Assembly (NCBI RefSeq): GCF_014647795.1
Contig: NZ_BMPW01000015.1
Location: forward strand, 1-64,000
Source: Actinoplanes campanulatus
GTDB lineage: Bacteria; Actinomycetota; Actinomycetes; Mycobacteriales; Micromonosporaceae
DNA length: 64,000 bases
Direction of reading: 5' to 3'
Shown here: one piece after another, positions 1 to 8,148 of the stretch
Position numbering within the stretch: position 1 is the first letter of the stretch
Layout: each line of letters starts with the position of its first letter
Position numbers and translations under genes: made by a program
The notes under the pieces: generated by a model
Seen by the model: the letters and a program-made list of their open reading frames with translations, nothing else
Database searches by the model: none
Told to the model about the DNA's origin: nothing

Positions 1-4
1 GGCA

Positions 5-316
5 TAGCTGAATCTTCTCCCAGGTTTCGATGTCTCCATCAAACCCGGGGCGGAACACCTGTACGTGGCTTGCGAGGCCAACGCGCTCGGCCATGGCGGG
101 ATCACTGCGGTGGCAAGGCTGGCAGGGGTCTCGCGGTCGACCATCGTGCGTGGACGCGACGAGCTTGCCAGCGGTGCTGCGATACTTCGGCGAGTACGCC
201 GTCGTGGGGGTGGACGCAGGCGGGTCGCTGAGCGCGACCCAAGCCTGGTCCCGGCGTTGGAAGCCCTGATCGAGCCGATGGAGATTGGCGACCCGGTCTC
301 TCCGCTGCGGTGGACC
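5..316 (+). pseudogene. ISAzo13-family transposase, N-terminal fragment
   Basis: The frame running through this stretch encodes the N-terminal region of ISAzo13-type transposases: a GGITAVARLAGVSRSTI helix-turn-helix, then an RRPGGGR-like basic segment (here RRRGGGRRR) and the conserved SPLRWT stretch. Similarity stops at SPLRWT (about base 313), where the sequence turns into the group II intron maturase tail in another frame. There is a TAG early in the frame and no convincing start, and the whole DDE catalytic part is absent. It is a dead remnant left by recombination between nested mobile elements. Family assignment is from recognition of these motifs, not from a search. Confidence 0.7.
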
Positions 317-747
317 GCGGCGCCTATCTCACCAAGACGGCCTGGACCAAGATCGTCCGGCACCAGATGGTCGACGGGTTCGCCTCTCCTGACGACCCCG
401 ACCGAACCGGCTACTGGACGGCCCGCAAGCGGCGCAGGAAACCACCCATCGACCGGTGGGGACTGATCCAACTGGAACGTCAGCGCGGACGATGCCCGCT
501 CTGCCGCCAGTTGCTCCTGCACGCTGACCGCGAACCGCAGTCCCCCGCCGAGTGGGAACAGTGGATCACCGTGGTCCGGTCGGCGATCCGCCGTCAGGCG
601 ATCACCGCCGACCGGCAGGCCGTGTCACCGAACGGTCCACTCGCTTCACGCCTCGTGCACACTCACTGCGCCCGCAAGGCCGCGCGGCGCAACGAACGCG
701 CACGACACCCCGCAGCAGAAGCCCACGGCACCTCTGGGTTTGCTTGA
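313..747 (+). pseudogene. Group II intron maturase, C-terminal HNH fragment
   Basis: The translated sequence is the carboxy end of a group II intron-encoded protein. The segment AYLTKTAWTKIVRHQMV is followed by SPDDP, by RKRRRKPPIDR and by a CPLC...EPQSPAEWEQW...HTHC zinc-type HNH endonuclease block. The reverse transcriptase and most of the maturase domain are missing because the 5' part of the intron is replaced by an ISAzo13 fragment at about base 313. The frame ends at 747, at the beginning of intron domain V, which is the normal place. The intact protein would act as reverse transcriptase, maturase and endonuclease for retrohoming; this fragment cannot. Confidence 0.85.
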
Positions 748-819
748 GCCGGATGCGGGGACGACTCGCACGTCCGGTTCTGAGGGGGCTCCGGCGCGGC
801 AACGCGCCGGAGCTACCCG
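746..819 (+). ncRNA. Group II intron 3' end, domains V and VI
   Basis: Bases 746-780 fold as domain V: an 8-bp lower stem (GAGCCGGA with TCCGGTTC), a bulge and an upper TGCGGG/CTCGCA stem with a short loop. Bases 785-818 fold as domain VI: a CTCCGGCGCG/CGCGCCGGAG stem closed by a GCAA tetraloop, with an unpaired CTA before the closing CCC. The fold follows the maturase stop directly, as in active introns. The intron/exon junction lies at about 819-820, judged from where IS256 transposase coding sequence resumes on the other strand. The intron lacks its 5' domains, so it cannot splice. Confidence 0.8.
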
Positions 820-820
820 C

Positions 821-1900
821 CCAGGCCCGTTCCCAGACCGCGAGGGCCGCCCGATGCTTCTTACCGAGTTCGGACTCGGCCAGCTCCAGCAGGGCGGTCT
901 CGGCCGCTTCGGCGTTCGCGGCGGTGTAGACCGGCTTCAGCCCGGCGGCCAGCTTCTTGCGGTCGGTGTAGGACACGTATCGCATCGATGCCCTGATCAG
1001 GTGAACGACACAGGTTTGGACGATCGTGTTGGGCCAGACCGTCTCGACCGCGGTGGGCAAGCCTTCCAGACCGTCGCAGCAGGCGATCAGCACGTCGCGG
1101 ACTCCGCGGTTGCGTAGTTCGGTCAGCACCGCGAGCCAGAACTTGGCGCCCTCGGCGTTTTGCATCCAGATCCCGAGGACGTGCTTGACGCCGTCGCAGT
1201 CGACGCCGACGACCAGATGGGCGGCCTTGTTCCGCACGTGTGCGCCGTCGCGGACCTTCACGACCAGGGCGTCGATGTAGACGATCGGATACACGCCGTC
1301 GAGCGGCCTGGTCTGCCACGCCTTCACCTCGTCCAGCACGGCGTCGGTGACCACCGAGACGGTGTCCGGGCTGATGTCGGTGCCGTAGACGCGCTGCAGG
1401 TGATGGCAGATGTCCCGGACGGTCATCCCGCCCGCATACAGGCTGATGATCACATCGGACAGGCCACCGAGACGGCGTTCGCCCTTGGGTACCAGCATCG
1501 GTGTGAACGTGCCGGCCCGGTCCCGCGGCACCTCCAACGCGACCGGCCCGATCTCGGTCTGCACGGTCTTCGGGGTGCTGCCGTTACGCGAGTTCCCCGA
1601 CCCTTTACCCGCCGGGTCGTGCTTGCCGTAGCCGAGATGCTGACCGAGCTCAGCCTGCAGCCTCCGCTCGAGCACGGCCTTGCACAACTCCGACAGGAAA
1701 CTGCCCGGCCCCGTCAAGCGGCCACCGTCAGCACGGACCTGAGCCACCATCTGGTCCAGCATCTGCTCGTCCAACAACGCTTTCACCGCCGCCGCCGCCG
1801 CCCCCGGTACCCCATCCGACAACGGAAGCCGCGGCGCAACCAGCACGTCACCACCATCGTTATCCCTGGTGACGGCCTCGAACTCATCGGTCAGAGACAT
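821..1900 (-). pseudogene. IS256-family transposase, interrupted by a group II intron
   Basis: This is a mutator-type (IS256) DDE transposase. Two catalytic aspartates are visible, in YIDALVVKV and CDGLEGLP, with the usual VYPIV, RNKAAHLVVGV and ELGKKH signatures between and after them. Coding similarity ends after AVWERAW, where the group II intron begins on the opposite strand, so the C-terminal NSIE block holding the catalytic glutamate is gone. The remaining C-terminal residues of the open frame are antisense intron sequence. The start is set at the ATG of MSLTDEFEA; a longer in-frame start lies at 1960. It is a broken transposase. Confidence 0.85.
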
Positions 1901-2014
1901 GATCACGATCCTGTCTGCCACACCGGGCACCAACCCGGCGATAACGGATAATCCACTCATCCGTTACACAGACCTTCCGGCTCTGGCGCAGAAACGGTGG
2001 TCGAGGTGACCTGT

Positions 2015-3657
2015 CTATGCGAGCAGGATTCGTTGACGCAGCAGGTCGAAGCCGGCGCGACCGTACATCTGCCGCTTGAGGAATTTCACTTTGGTGTTGG
2101 CCCCTTCGATCGGGCCGTTGCTGTAGGGCAGGGTCAGGCCGGCCACGACGGCGGACAGGTCCATGCGCAGGCCGTGGACGAAGCCGTGCAGAGCGGGCAG
2201 GTCATCGGCGTCGACGCAGGTCATCCACGCGTTGAGGGCTTCACCACGGCGGCCGGTAAGTAGTCCGGCGAACTGCCTGACACGCTCGGCGAGAAGGGCC
2301 AGGTGTCCGCAGGAGGCGAGTAGATCGTCCAGATGCTGCTGGTGAAGGGTAGGCAGGTCAGCGGGTCTGGTCATCAGCCACGAGACCAGCCGTCGTGGCG
2401 AGGGTGGTGTGCGGATCGCGTTCGCGCGGCCGTGGTTGAGGTAGCGGACCAGGAGGTTCGCGCTGCCGGTGTAGCCGAGTTGCTGGATCTCGGTCAGCAG
2501 CCGTGTCACCGGCACGCCGGGTTGTTCGGCGCGGCGGCGGCGCAAATGATCACGGAACGCGTCGACCAGGGTCTCGCGGTAGCGTGGTGGGCGTTTCAGC
2601 TGCTCGGCGGAGGCGGCACGGGCGTACCGTTTCACGGTGTTCAGTGCCAGCCGAGACGGCGGGCGCATTCCAGCAGGCCGTGGCCTTGATCGAGCAGCGC
2701 ATGCACGGCCCGGTGCCGTTCACGGGTGCGCTCGTCCAATGGCTGATCCGGGCGGATCGGGCCGTCGCGCCAGCAGCCGCTGTGGGCGATCACGGTCTTC
2801 TCGACGGCCTTGGCAAGGTTCGCCCACAGGTGCCATCGGTCACTGACCTGCACTGCTTGGGGTGCTCCGGCGCGGATCGCCTCGGCATACGACGCGGAAC
2901 CGTCGCGGCACACGACCTGCACGCCGGGATGTTCGCGCAACCACGCGGCCAGAGTTTCGGCCTTGCGATCGGGCAGCACATCAACGCGGCGATGGGTGAC
3001 CGCGTCGATCAGCAAGGTCGCATAGCGGCGGCCCCGGCGCAGCGCGAAGTCGTCCACGCTCAGCACAGTCGGCACCGCCACGTCAGGCAGCGGCGTTGCC
3101 ATCAGCACCCGCAACACCGTGCTACGCGAGACCCGGGCGCCTACCCGAGACAACACAGCCGTACCGGCCCGGCCAGCAGCGACGACGGCCAGATCAGCGA
3201 CCAGCGCGGTCAACTGCCGGGTCCGCCGCGCCCAGCGCTGAGTCAATGCTGGCACCTGTTCACGAAACGTCCGCCGCGGGCAGGACAGCGCTGCGCAGAC
3301 CAGGCGCCGGACCCGCAACTGCAACTGCACGACGACCGGACGCCCACCGACCGGAAGATCAGCAAGACGCCGCTGGTGATAGGCATGCACCCTTTCGCTG
3401 AGCTGCCCACAATCCGGGCAGGCCACCGCGGCCGATGAGGTCCGGGCGACCACGCCCACGGTTGTCCCCCGATCGAGTACCAGGCCGACCACGGCAACTT
3501 CGCCAAGAAGCCGGCGCACCTCGTCCGCGACGACACCGGCACACCGGCCGACGAGCCGACCGTGGAACAGCAGCAGGCCAGCAAGAAGGCCCACCGCCCA
3601 CGCAAGCCGACAACCTGACCGCGAGGGCGCTGGTCCAGAATTGCTCCACTTAGTCAA
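2015..3657 (-). pseudogene. ISL3-family transposase, split by a frameshift
   Basis: Two overlapping frames together make one ISL3 (IS204/IS1001) transposase. The first (down to 2641) has the CPDCG...PRRTF zinc-ribbon region, a helix-turn-helix and the start of the DDE domain (LSVDDFALRRGRRYATLLID, DRWHLWANL). The second (2668 to 2015) continues with RLALNTVKRYARA and ends with NGPIEGANTKVKFLKRQMYGRAG. The join is one base out of frame near 2650, where the first frame reads ARRLGWH-stop and the second resumes one base back. There is no A/T-rich slippery heptamer, so a point deletion is likelier than programmed frameshifting. The true start is probably somewhat inside 3657. Confidence 0.85.
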
Positions 3658-3723
3658 GAGGAGCGGCCCGCCGAAGCCGGGCCGCGCGCACGCGCTACAG
3701 ACCTACGGCCCCGCGCGCACGCC
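3654..3723. repeat. Left copy of a ~70-bp GC-rich hairpin repeat
   Basis: This stretch is nearly identical, in the same orientation, to 12055-12124. It has an imperfect GCGGCCC/GGGCCGC stem (one base shorter than the right copy), then GCGCACGCGCTACAG and CCTACGGCCCCGCGCGCACGCC. Similarity ends abruptly on both sides. Each copy lies downstream of an immunity-gene candidate on the minus strand. It may be a terminator-bearing dispersed repeat or an element boundary. Confidence 0.7.
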
Positions 3724-4003
3724 CAGCAGTACCGGGGCACGAGGGCCACAGCCCGCACGCCGGCAGGACGGAAAACGCGCCATGCCGGTGAGCCCGGGAT
3801 CACTGCCGCAGCAGGGGCTGTATCCCTGACCGCAGCCCAGTCGGCCATCCGGTCGTTTTGATCGACATTTGTCGATAGCCGGTTTCACTTGACGGCAACG
3901 CTGACGATCCAGCACATGCAACGATGCCGATACCGCTACGCACAGCGGCGACTGGTTCGCTCGATCTCAACCGAACCGCATGTCACCACAATCTACCGCG
4001 GCC
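3724..4003. other. Non-coding gap with no recognised gene
   Basis: The 280 bases between the repeat and the immunity candidate contain only short frames without recognisable domains or good ribosome binding sites. Composition becomes more AT-rich towards 4003, as in the adjacent toxin and immunity genes. Confidence 0.5.
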
Positions 4004-4501
4004 TTACGTACTAGACCCGTCAGGCGCAGATGGAAAGGGACGACCTAGCCTCATATAGACATCGGGCATCGCTTTGTTCCGCAAAGCGTCAGGAAATTCG
4101 CGCACTATCCAATCAAGCCACCTATCGACAAAACCTTCAACAGCCACCTTCAAATCCTGGAAATCGGCCTTCGCAATCAACGGACTATAGCTGCAGGCGA
4201 CCGTGACCTCACCTGAACGAAGTCTAAATTCTAGATAATCATCTGATTCAGAGAAGGTAAAGGCTGTCGAATCCGTGAATTCGAGCGATTTCACGGCGAC
4301 GGTCAAGCTGAGACACCAATCCAGAAGTGTCACCCAACCAAAGTTCGTACTGAAGTCGACTCCATGGAGTCGGAGGACAGCATCACCCATGAACGCCCCT
4401 TGAATCAGATCAGGCCGACTCACATACGCAAGTTCACCCTCCTCCTCAATCTTCCGCCCAGTGCGTGGATATCCTTTTACTATAAAATCTAGTTCTATCA
4501 T
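4004..4501 (-). CDS. Putative immunity protein for the orphan Rhs tip
   Basis: A 165-residue soluble protein without signal peptide or membrane segment. It begins 6 bases after the orphan toxin tip stops, the position immunity genes hold in polymorphic toxin loci. Visible features are an alternating beta-strand pattern, an acidic FTFSESDDYLEFRL stretch and an amphipathic, tryptophan-rich helix (VDRWLDWIVREFP). Base composition is clearly lower in GC than the surrounding AICE and Rhs genes, typical of exchanged toxin/immunity cassettes. The likely role is to bind and block the neighbouring toxin in the cytoplasm; this rests on position and composition, since I do not recognise the family with certainty. 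Confidence 0.65.
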   Translation of the reverse strand: MIELDFIVKGYPRTGRKIEEEGELAYVSRPDLIQGAFMGDAVLRLHGVDFSTNFGWVTLLDWCLSLTVAVKSLEFTDSTAFTFSESDDYLEFRLRSGEVTVACSYSPLIAKADFQDLKVAVEGFVDRWLDWIVREFPDALRNKAMPDVYMRLGRPFPSAPDGSST

Positions 4502-4507
4502 GCATCC

Positions 4508-4863
4508 TCACGAGGGTACGATGGGCCACATGCTTCCCAATTCACCATTTGGAGCCATCCAGACCCTGACATGATTCTCACCATTAGCACCTACACCAGG
4601 CCAGCTCAGGATGTGCTCATGGTTACCACCCGCGCTTGTTTTTCCCGTGGCATTTGATTCATCAATTCTACTTACAAGACCATCGAAGATGTCCTTCTCG
4701 GTGAGATTCTCCGCAAACTTCGTCCCAACCACATCTGTGTCGCCATGATTAACCATCACATGGTTCGTAATACGTGCACGAATCTGCTTGAAATTCAGGT
4801 CCATCGGCCCACAGTTGTGCACCAGTACCGGCATGTTGCCGGCGAGCACATAGTACGTGTGGA
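4508..4863 (-). pseudogene. Orphan Rhs toxin tip with Hint tail
   Basis: The frame opens with YVLAGNMPVLVHNCG, the end of the Hint (pretoxin) domain that precedes the toxin in the full Rhs protein at 13142-20245. About 95 residues of a different toxin follow, including ITNHVMVNHGDTDVVGTKF, GGNHEHILSWPGVG and NHVRVWMAPNGELGSMWP. I do not recognise this toxin domain. Coding homology begins abruptly at 4863, with no Rhs core upstream, so this is a displaced tip that could only be made as a toxin after recombination onto a full Rhs gene; a GTG at 4849 could in principle start a short protein. Low GC matches its immunity partner downstream. Confidence 0.75.
4812..4863. repeat. Hint-tail direct repeat, orphan copy
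   Basis: These 52 bases match 13518-13569 with three mismatches, in the same orientation. They encode the conserved end of the Hint domain. They are the obvious substrate for homologous exchange of toxin tips. Confidence 0.85.
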
Positions 4864-5046
4864 GCAGCTACGGCGGACGAGGCAGCAGCACGGTATGGAT
4901 CATGGCCCTGAGCTGGGAGACGGTCAAGATCTCCGACTGCCCGTCATCGATGAATGTCAACGTTGACAGCAGCCGTGACAGCAACGTGGGTGTACGTGCG
5001 CGCACGGTGGAGCGTTCGATCCCGGCCTGGCTCGGGGATCGGAGGG

Positions 5047-6198
5047 TCAGTGGCTGCCGGTGGCGGTCAGGCGGGTGACGGCGTCGATGCGGCGTTGGAG
5101 GCGGATGGAGCCGGCGTCGACGGCGCTGGTGTCGATGTGGTCGAGGATGTGGCGGGCGGCGTCGTGGTTGCCGGTGCGGGCGTAGCCTTCGGCGAGCCAG
5201 GTTTGGTAGAGGCCGACTTCGCGGACGTGGTCGGGGTTGTAGCCGGCCAGGGCATGGATGAGCAGGGGTTCGGCGTGGGTGGGTTGGCCGAGTTGGATGC
5301 GGCAGCGGGCGGCCATGACGTCGATTTCGGCGCGGTTGAGCCAGTACACCCATTCGGGTTCGCTGATCCCGGGGCTGCGCTGGTCGTAGGCGTCGTCGAC
5401 GGCGTCCAGGGTGCGGCGGCAGGTGTCGGGGTCGTGGCAGCGGGCGGCGGCCCAGGCGAGACGTTCCAGCAGTAAAGCCCGTGCGACCGGGGTCGCGTCG
5501 GCGGCACCGACGACGGCGGTCTTGGCGATGAGCAGGCCGTCTTCGCGTTTGCCGACGTTGGTGATCTGGTAGGCGAGGCTGGACAGCAGTTGCCCACCCA
5601 GGACCCGATCTCCGGCCGTGTCGGCTGCGGCGGCACCGGTGAGGTATGCCTGTTCGGCGTGCCGGTAGTGGCCTGCGTCGGAGGCGATCCAGCCGACGAG
5701 TTGGGCCAGTTCAGCGATCACGGTGTGCAGGCGGACGCCGAGCCGGTCGGTGTAGACCGCCTCATCGGCCAGGCGGCACACGGCGTCGAGTTCCCCACGC
5801 ACGACGGGGAGCAGTTCGCGGCTGCCGACCACGTCGTCACGGTGGCGTAGCTCGATCACCCGGGCTTCGAGGCGACGGAGCTGGGCGGTGCCGAGGCGGC
5901 GACCGTTTCTGGGCGTCTGTCCGGCGGGTGGCTGGTTGCCGCAGAGCCATTCGTGGGCCGTGCGGACCGGGTCGTGGGGGATGCCGATCGGGACGCCGAG
6001 GACCTGTTCGTAGCGGTCGACGACATCCGGGGTCGGATAGCGGTGGCCGGTTTCGACGTGGCCGAGGTAGGGCTTGCTGAAGTGGGTCAGCGCGGCCATG
6101 GTCGCGAGGCTGTGCCCGGCCGCTTCGCGGGCGGCGCGGAGCTGGTTGCCGAGGTCTCCGCTGGGTGGAGACGGTGGCAGACGGCCGTGGTCTTCCAT
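5047..6198 (-). CDS. XRE-family transcriptional regulator with helical repeat domain
   Basis: A 383-residue cytoplasmic protein. Residues ~12-70 are a lambda-repressor-type helix-turn-helix (LRAAREAAGHSLATMAALTH, then KPYLGHVETGHRYPTPDVV). The rest is an alanine/leucine-rich helical region with TPR-like spacing (for example AEQAYLTGAAAADTAG and HAEPLLIHALAGY), as in many Streptomyces and Actinoplanes XRE regulators. The start is the ATG of MEDHGRL because an AAGGG motif lies 6 bases upstream; the frame stays open far beyond but that part is antisense to the integrase. It is divergent from the small CxxC protein at 6399, a pair common in actinomycete integrative elements. The likely role is control of element or neighbour genes. 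Confidence 0.8.
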   Translation of the reverse strand: MEDHGRLPPSPPSGDLGNQLRAAREAAGHSLATMAALTHFSKPYLGHVETGHRYPTPDVVDRYEQVLGVPIGIPHDPVRTAHEWLCGNQPPAGQTPRNGRRLGTAQLRRLEARVIELRHRDDVVGSRELLPVVRGELDAVCRLADEAVYTDRLGVRLHTVIAELAQLVGWIASDAGHYRHAEQAYLTGAAAADTAGDRVLGGQLLSSLAYQITNVGKREDGLLIAKTAVVGAADATPVARALLLERLAWAAARCHDPDTCRRTLDAVDDAYDQRSPGISEPEWVYWLNRAEIDVMAARCRIQLGQPTHAEPLLIHALAGYNPDHVREVGLYQTWLAEGYARTGNHDAARHILDHIDTSAVDAGSIRLQRRIDAVTRLTATGSH

Positions 6199-6398
6199 GT
6201 TCATCCCTTGAACGCCGATGCTTGGTGTCAGGCCCAGCCGGAACGCGCTCCCACATTGCCGGACCTGTTGGTGCCGATCCGGGGAAGACCGGTCGCGGTG
6301 GTTCAGATCCCGTCGTCGATCCGGGTTCTTGGCAGCTTCGGTACATGCCGGTCTTCCCCACCGTAGCCCACCAGCCGAAGGGGAACGCCGCCGTGTCG

Positions 6399-6635
6399 AT
6401 GCATGTTCCGGTCCATCCGGTGTGGACGTGTGCGGCGTGCGGGCGACCGTGGCCGTGCCCGAGCCGGCAGCGGCAACTGCTGGCTGAGTACACCGATGCG
6501 CGGGTGTCGCTGTTGGTGTTCCTGTCGGCGTGCTTCGTGCAGGCGTGCGCCGATTTCGGGACGACGCCGGCGGGCGTGCTCTACCGGCGGTTCCTCGCGT
6601 GGCCCCACGAGATGCCCATCGATCCAGATCGGTAG
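6399..6635 (+). CDS. Small conserved actinomycete protein with CxxC and PWPC motifs
   Basis: A 78-residue protein, MHVPVHPVWTCAACGRPWPC at its start, followed by a helical region (LLAEY, VSLLVFLSACFVQACADF, LYRRFLAW). The WTC-x2-CG-x2-WPC cluster is a probable metal site. Proteins of this shape are widespread in actinomycetes next to XRE regulators of the type found divergently upstream here. The function is unknown. The ATG was chosen because similarity to that family begins there; the frame is open upstream but encodes nothing recognisable. A strong bidirectional hairpin follows. Confidence 0.65.
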   Translation: MHVPVHPVWTCAACGRPWPCPSRQRQLLAEYTDARVSLLVFLSACFVQACADFGTTPAGVLYRRFLAWPHEMPIDPDR

Positions 6636-6640
6636 ATGTG

Positions 6641-6676
6641 GATCTCCGCCCGGCTGGTGAGGGCCGGGCGGAGATC
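6641..6676. terminator. Bidirectional terminator
   Basis: A perfect 14-bp stem (GATCTCCGCCCGGC with GCCGGGCGGAGATC) around a short loop, placed between the convergent small CxxC gene and the integrase gene. Confidence 0.75.
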
Positions 6677-6683
6677 ACAGGTG

Positions 6684-7970
6684 TCAGCTGTGGGTAGGAT
6701 CGTCGCTGTCGTTGTCGGCTTCCGGATCGTCCTCGCTGTCGAGGGCGTCGCCCATGGATTCGATGGCGGCGCGTTGCATGCGGAGCCGGACGTGGGAGTA
6801 CACGTCGGCGGTGGTGTGGATCTGCGCGTGACCGAGTAGGTCTTTGATCGTGACCAGGTCCACGCCCTGTTCCAGCAGCAACGTGGCGCACGTGTGTCTC
6901 AAGTCGTGAAACCGGATGTAGCGGACGTCGGCGAGGTCGCAGATGTCCTGGTGGTGGCGGTAGACGGCGGCCGGGTCCATCGGCGTGCCGATGCCGGTGG
7001 TGAAGACGAGCCCGGACTCTTTCCAGGTGTCGCCGGCCTCCCGACGGTCGATGTCCTGCCGGATCCGGTAACGCTTGAGCGAGGTGACGCAGTCGCGGGG
7101 TAGCACGATGCGCCGGGCCGAGCGATGGGTCTTGACCGGCTGGAATGTATGGCCGCCCCGGGTCCGGGCCAGGGTGCGCCGCACGTAGAGGTGCCCTGCG
7201 TCCAGGTCGATGTCGTCCCAGCGTAGGCCCAGCAGTTCCCCTTGGCGTAGCCCGGTGCGGAGGGCGAGTTCGAACAGCGGGCCGTGCCGGTGGTAGGCGG
7301 CGGCGAGTAGGTAGCGGCGGGCTTCCCCGGCGGTGAAGGGCTGGAAGTCGCTGCGCGGGGTGGGCAGCCGTACCGGGGAGGCGACGTTGCGGGCGAGGAT
7401 GTCTTCGCGGACGCCGTCGGCGAGAGCGGCGGAGAGCACGGCCCGGATGTAGCGGATGGTGGCCGGGCGGATGTGTTTGCCGCAGCATGCACCGATGGCG
7501 CAGCAGCGAGGCCGACGGTCCGCGCGCGGGTGGTTCGGGTCCCGTTTCGTGTCCCAGCCCCAGGTGCAGCATTGGCACACGGTGGCGATTCGGTCGAGGA
7601 AGGTGCGGACGTCGCGGACGGTGAGGGTGGCGAGCTTGCGGTGGCCGAGGCCGGGGATGAGGAACCGGCGCACCAGCGACTCGTACGTGACATAGGTGGT
7701 GGCCCGCAGGCGGTGTCGGGCGACGCTGGTCAGCCAGGCGGTCAGGTAGTCACCGACGGTCAGGTTCGGGTCGGCGGCCACGACAAGGCCCCGGTTGGAG
7801 TCGGCGAGTTTCGTGGCGAGTTTGTCGGCTGCTTCGCGGCGGGTGGTGGCGTAGACGCAGATGCGTTTGCGGGTGCCGTCGGCGGCCAGGACGTAGCCGG
7901 AGCCGCACCAGCGGCCGTCGGCGCGTTGGAAGATGGTGCCTTCGCCGTTGGCTTTTCTTCTACCGGCCAT
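6684..7970 (-). CDS. AICE tyrosine recombinase (site-specific integrase)
   Basis: A 428-residue phage-type integrase that would catalyse integration and excision of the element. An N-terminal AP2-like arm-binding domain (GTIFQRADGRWCGSGYV), a SAM-like core-binding domain (~65-200) with a cysteine-rich insertion, and a catalytic domain are present. Catalytic residues visible are Arg in LRTGLRQGELLGL, His-x-x-Arg in HDLRHT, His in LLGHAQ and the nucleophilic Tyr in VYSHV. Length is normal for the family and the gene looks intact. Its start overlaps the excisionase stop by 11 bases, giving the rep-xis-int order typical of actinomycete integrative and conjugative elements such as pSAM2. The attachment site is not obvious; no tRNA gene adjoins it. 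Confidence 0.92.
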   Translation of the reverse strand: MAGRRKANGEGTIFQRADGRWCGSGYVLAADGTRKRICVYATTRREAADKLATKLADSNRGLVVAADPNLTVGDYLTAWLTSVARHRLRATTYVTYESLVRRFLIPGLGHRKLATLTVRDVRTFLDRIATVCQCCTWGWDTKRDPNHPRADRRPRCCAIGACCGKHIRPATIRYIRAVLSAALADGVREDILARNVASPVRLPTPRSDFQPFTAGEARRYLLAAAYHRHGPLFELALRTGLRQGELLGLRWDDIDLDAGHLYVRRTLARTRGGHTFQPVKTHRSARRIVLPRDCVTSLKRYRIRQDIDRREAGDTWKESGLVFTTGIGTPMDPAAVYRHHQDICDLADVRYIRFHDLRHTCATLLLEQGVDLVTIKDLLGHAQIHTTADVYSHVRLRMQRAAIESMGDALDSEDDPEADNDSDDPTHS

Positions 7971-8148
7971 CGCCGGCCTCCTTGGTCAGCGTGTCAAGGT
8001 ATGCGGTGAGCGCGGTGGCGGGGATGCGTCGGCAGCGGCCGATGCGCACGGAGTGCAGTCGGCGGGTGCGGATCAGGTGGTAGACGGTGTGCCGGCCGAT
8101 CTGAAGCCGGGCCATCACGTCATCGACGGTCAGCAGATCGACGCTCAT
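7960..8148 (-). CDS. Excisionase, helix-turn-helix MerR/AlpA type
   Basis: A 62-residue DNA-binding protein of the excisionase class: LLTVDDVMARLQIGRHTVYHLIRTRRLHSVRIGR is the winged-helix signature, ending with IPATALTAYL. It would bend attachment-site DNA and turn the integrase towards excision. The ATG at 8148 overlaps the rep stop by 4 bases (ATGA), so rep, xis and int are probably translationally coupled. Longer frames upstream are antisense to rep and are discounted. Confidence 0.88.
   Translation of the reverse strand: MSVDLLTVDDVMARLQIGRHTVYHLIRTRRLHSVRIGRCRRIPATALTAYLDTLTKEAGDGR

Noticed and set aside
2641-2668. Programmed frameshifting in the ISL3 transposase
   Set aside because: There is no slippery heptamer or obvious downstream structure, and ISL3 transposases are normally a single frame; a point deletion is simpler.
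5005-5035. A tRNA-like GTTCGATCCCGG on the plus strand, possible attachment site
   Set aside because: The flanking bases do not form a T-stem or acceptor stem and no D or anticodon arm is present.
6199-7578. N-terminal extension of the XRE regulator frame
   Set aside because: It is antisense or out of frame with the integrase and small CxxC gene; the start at 6198 has a good ribosome binding site.
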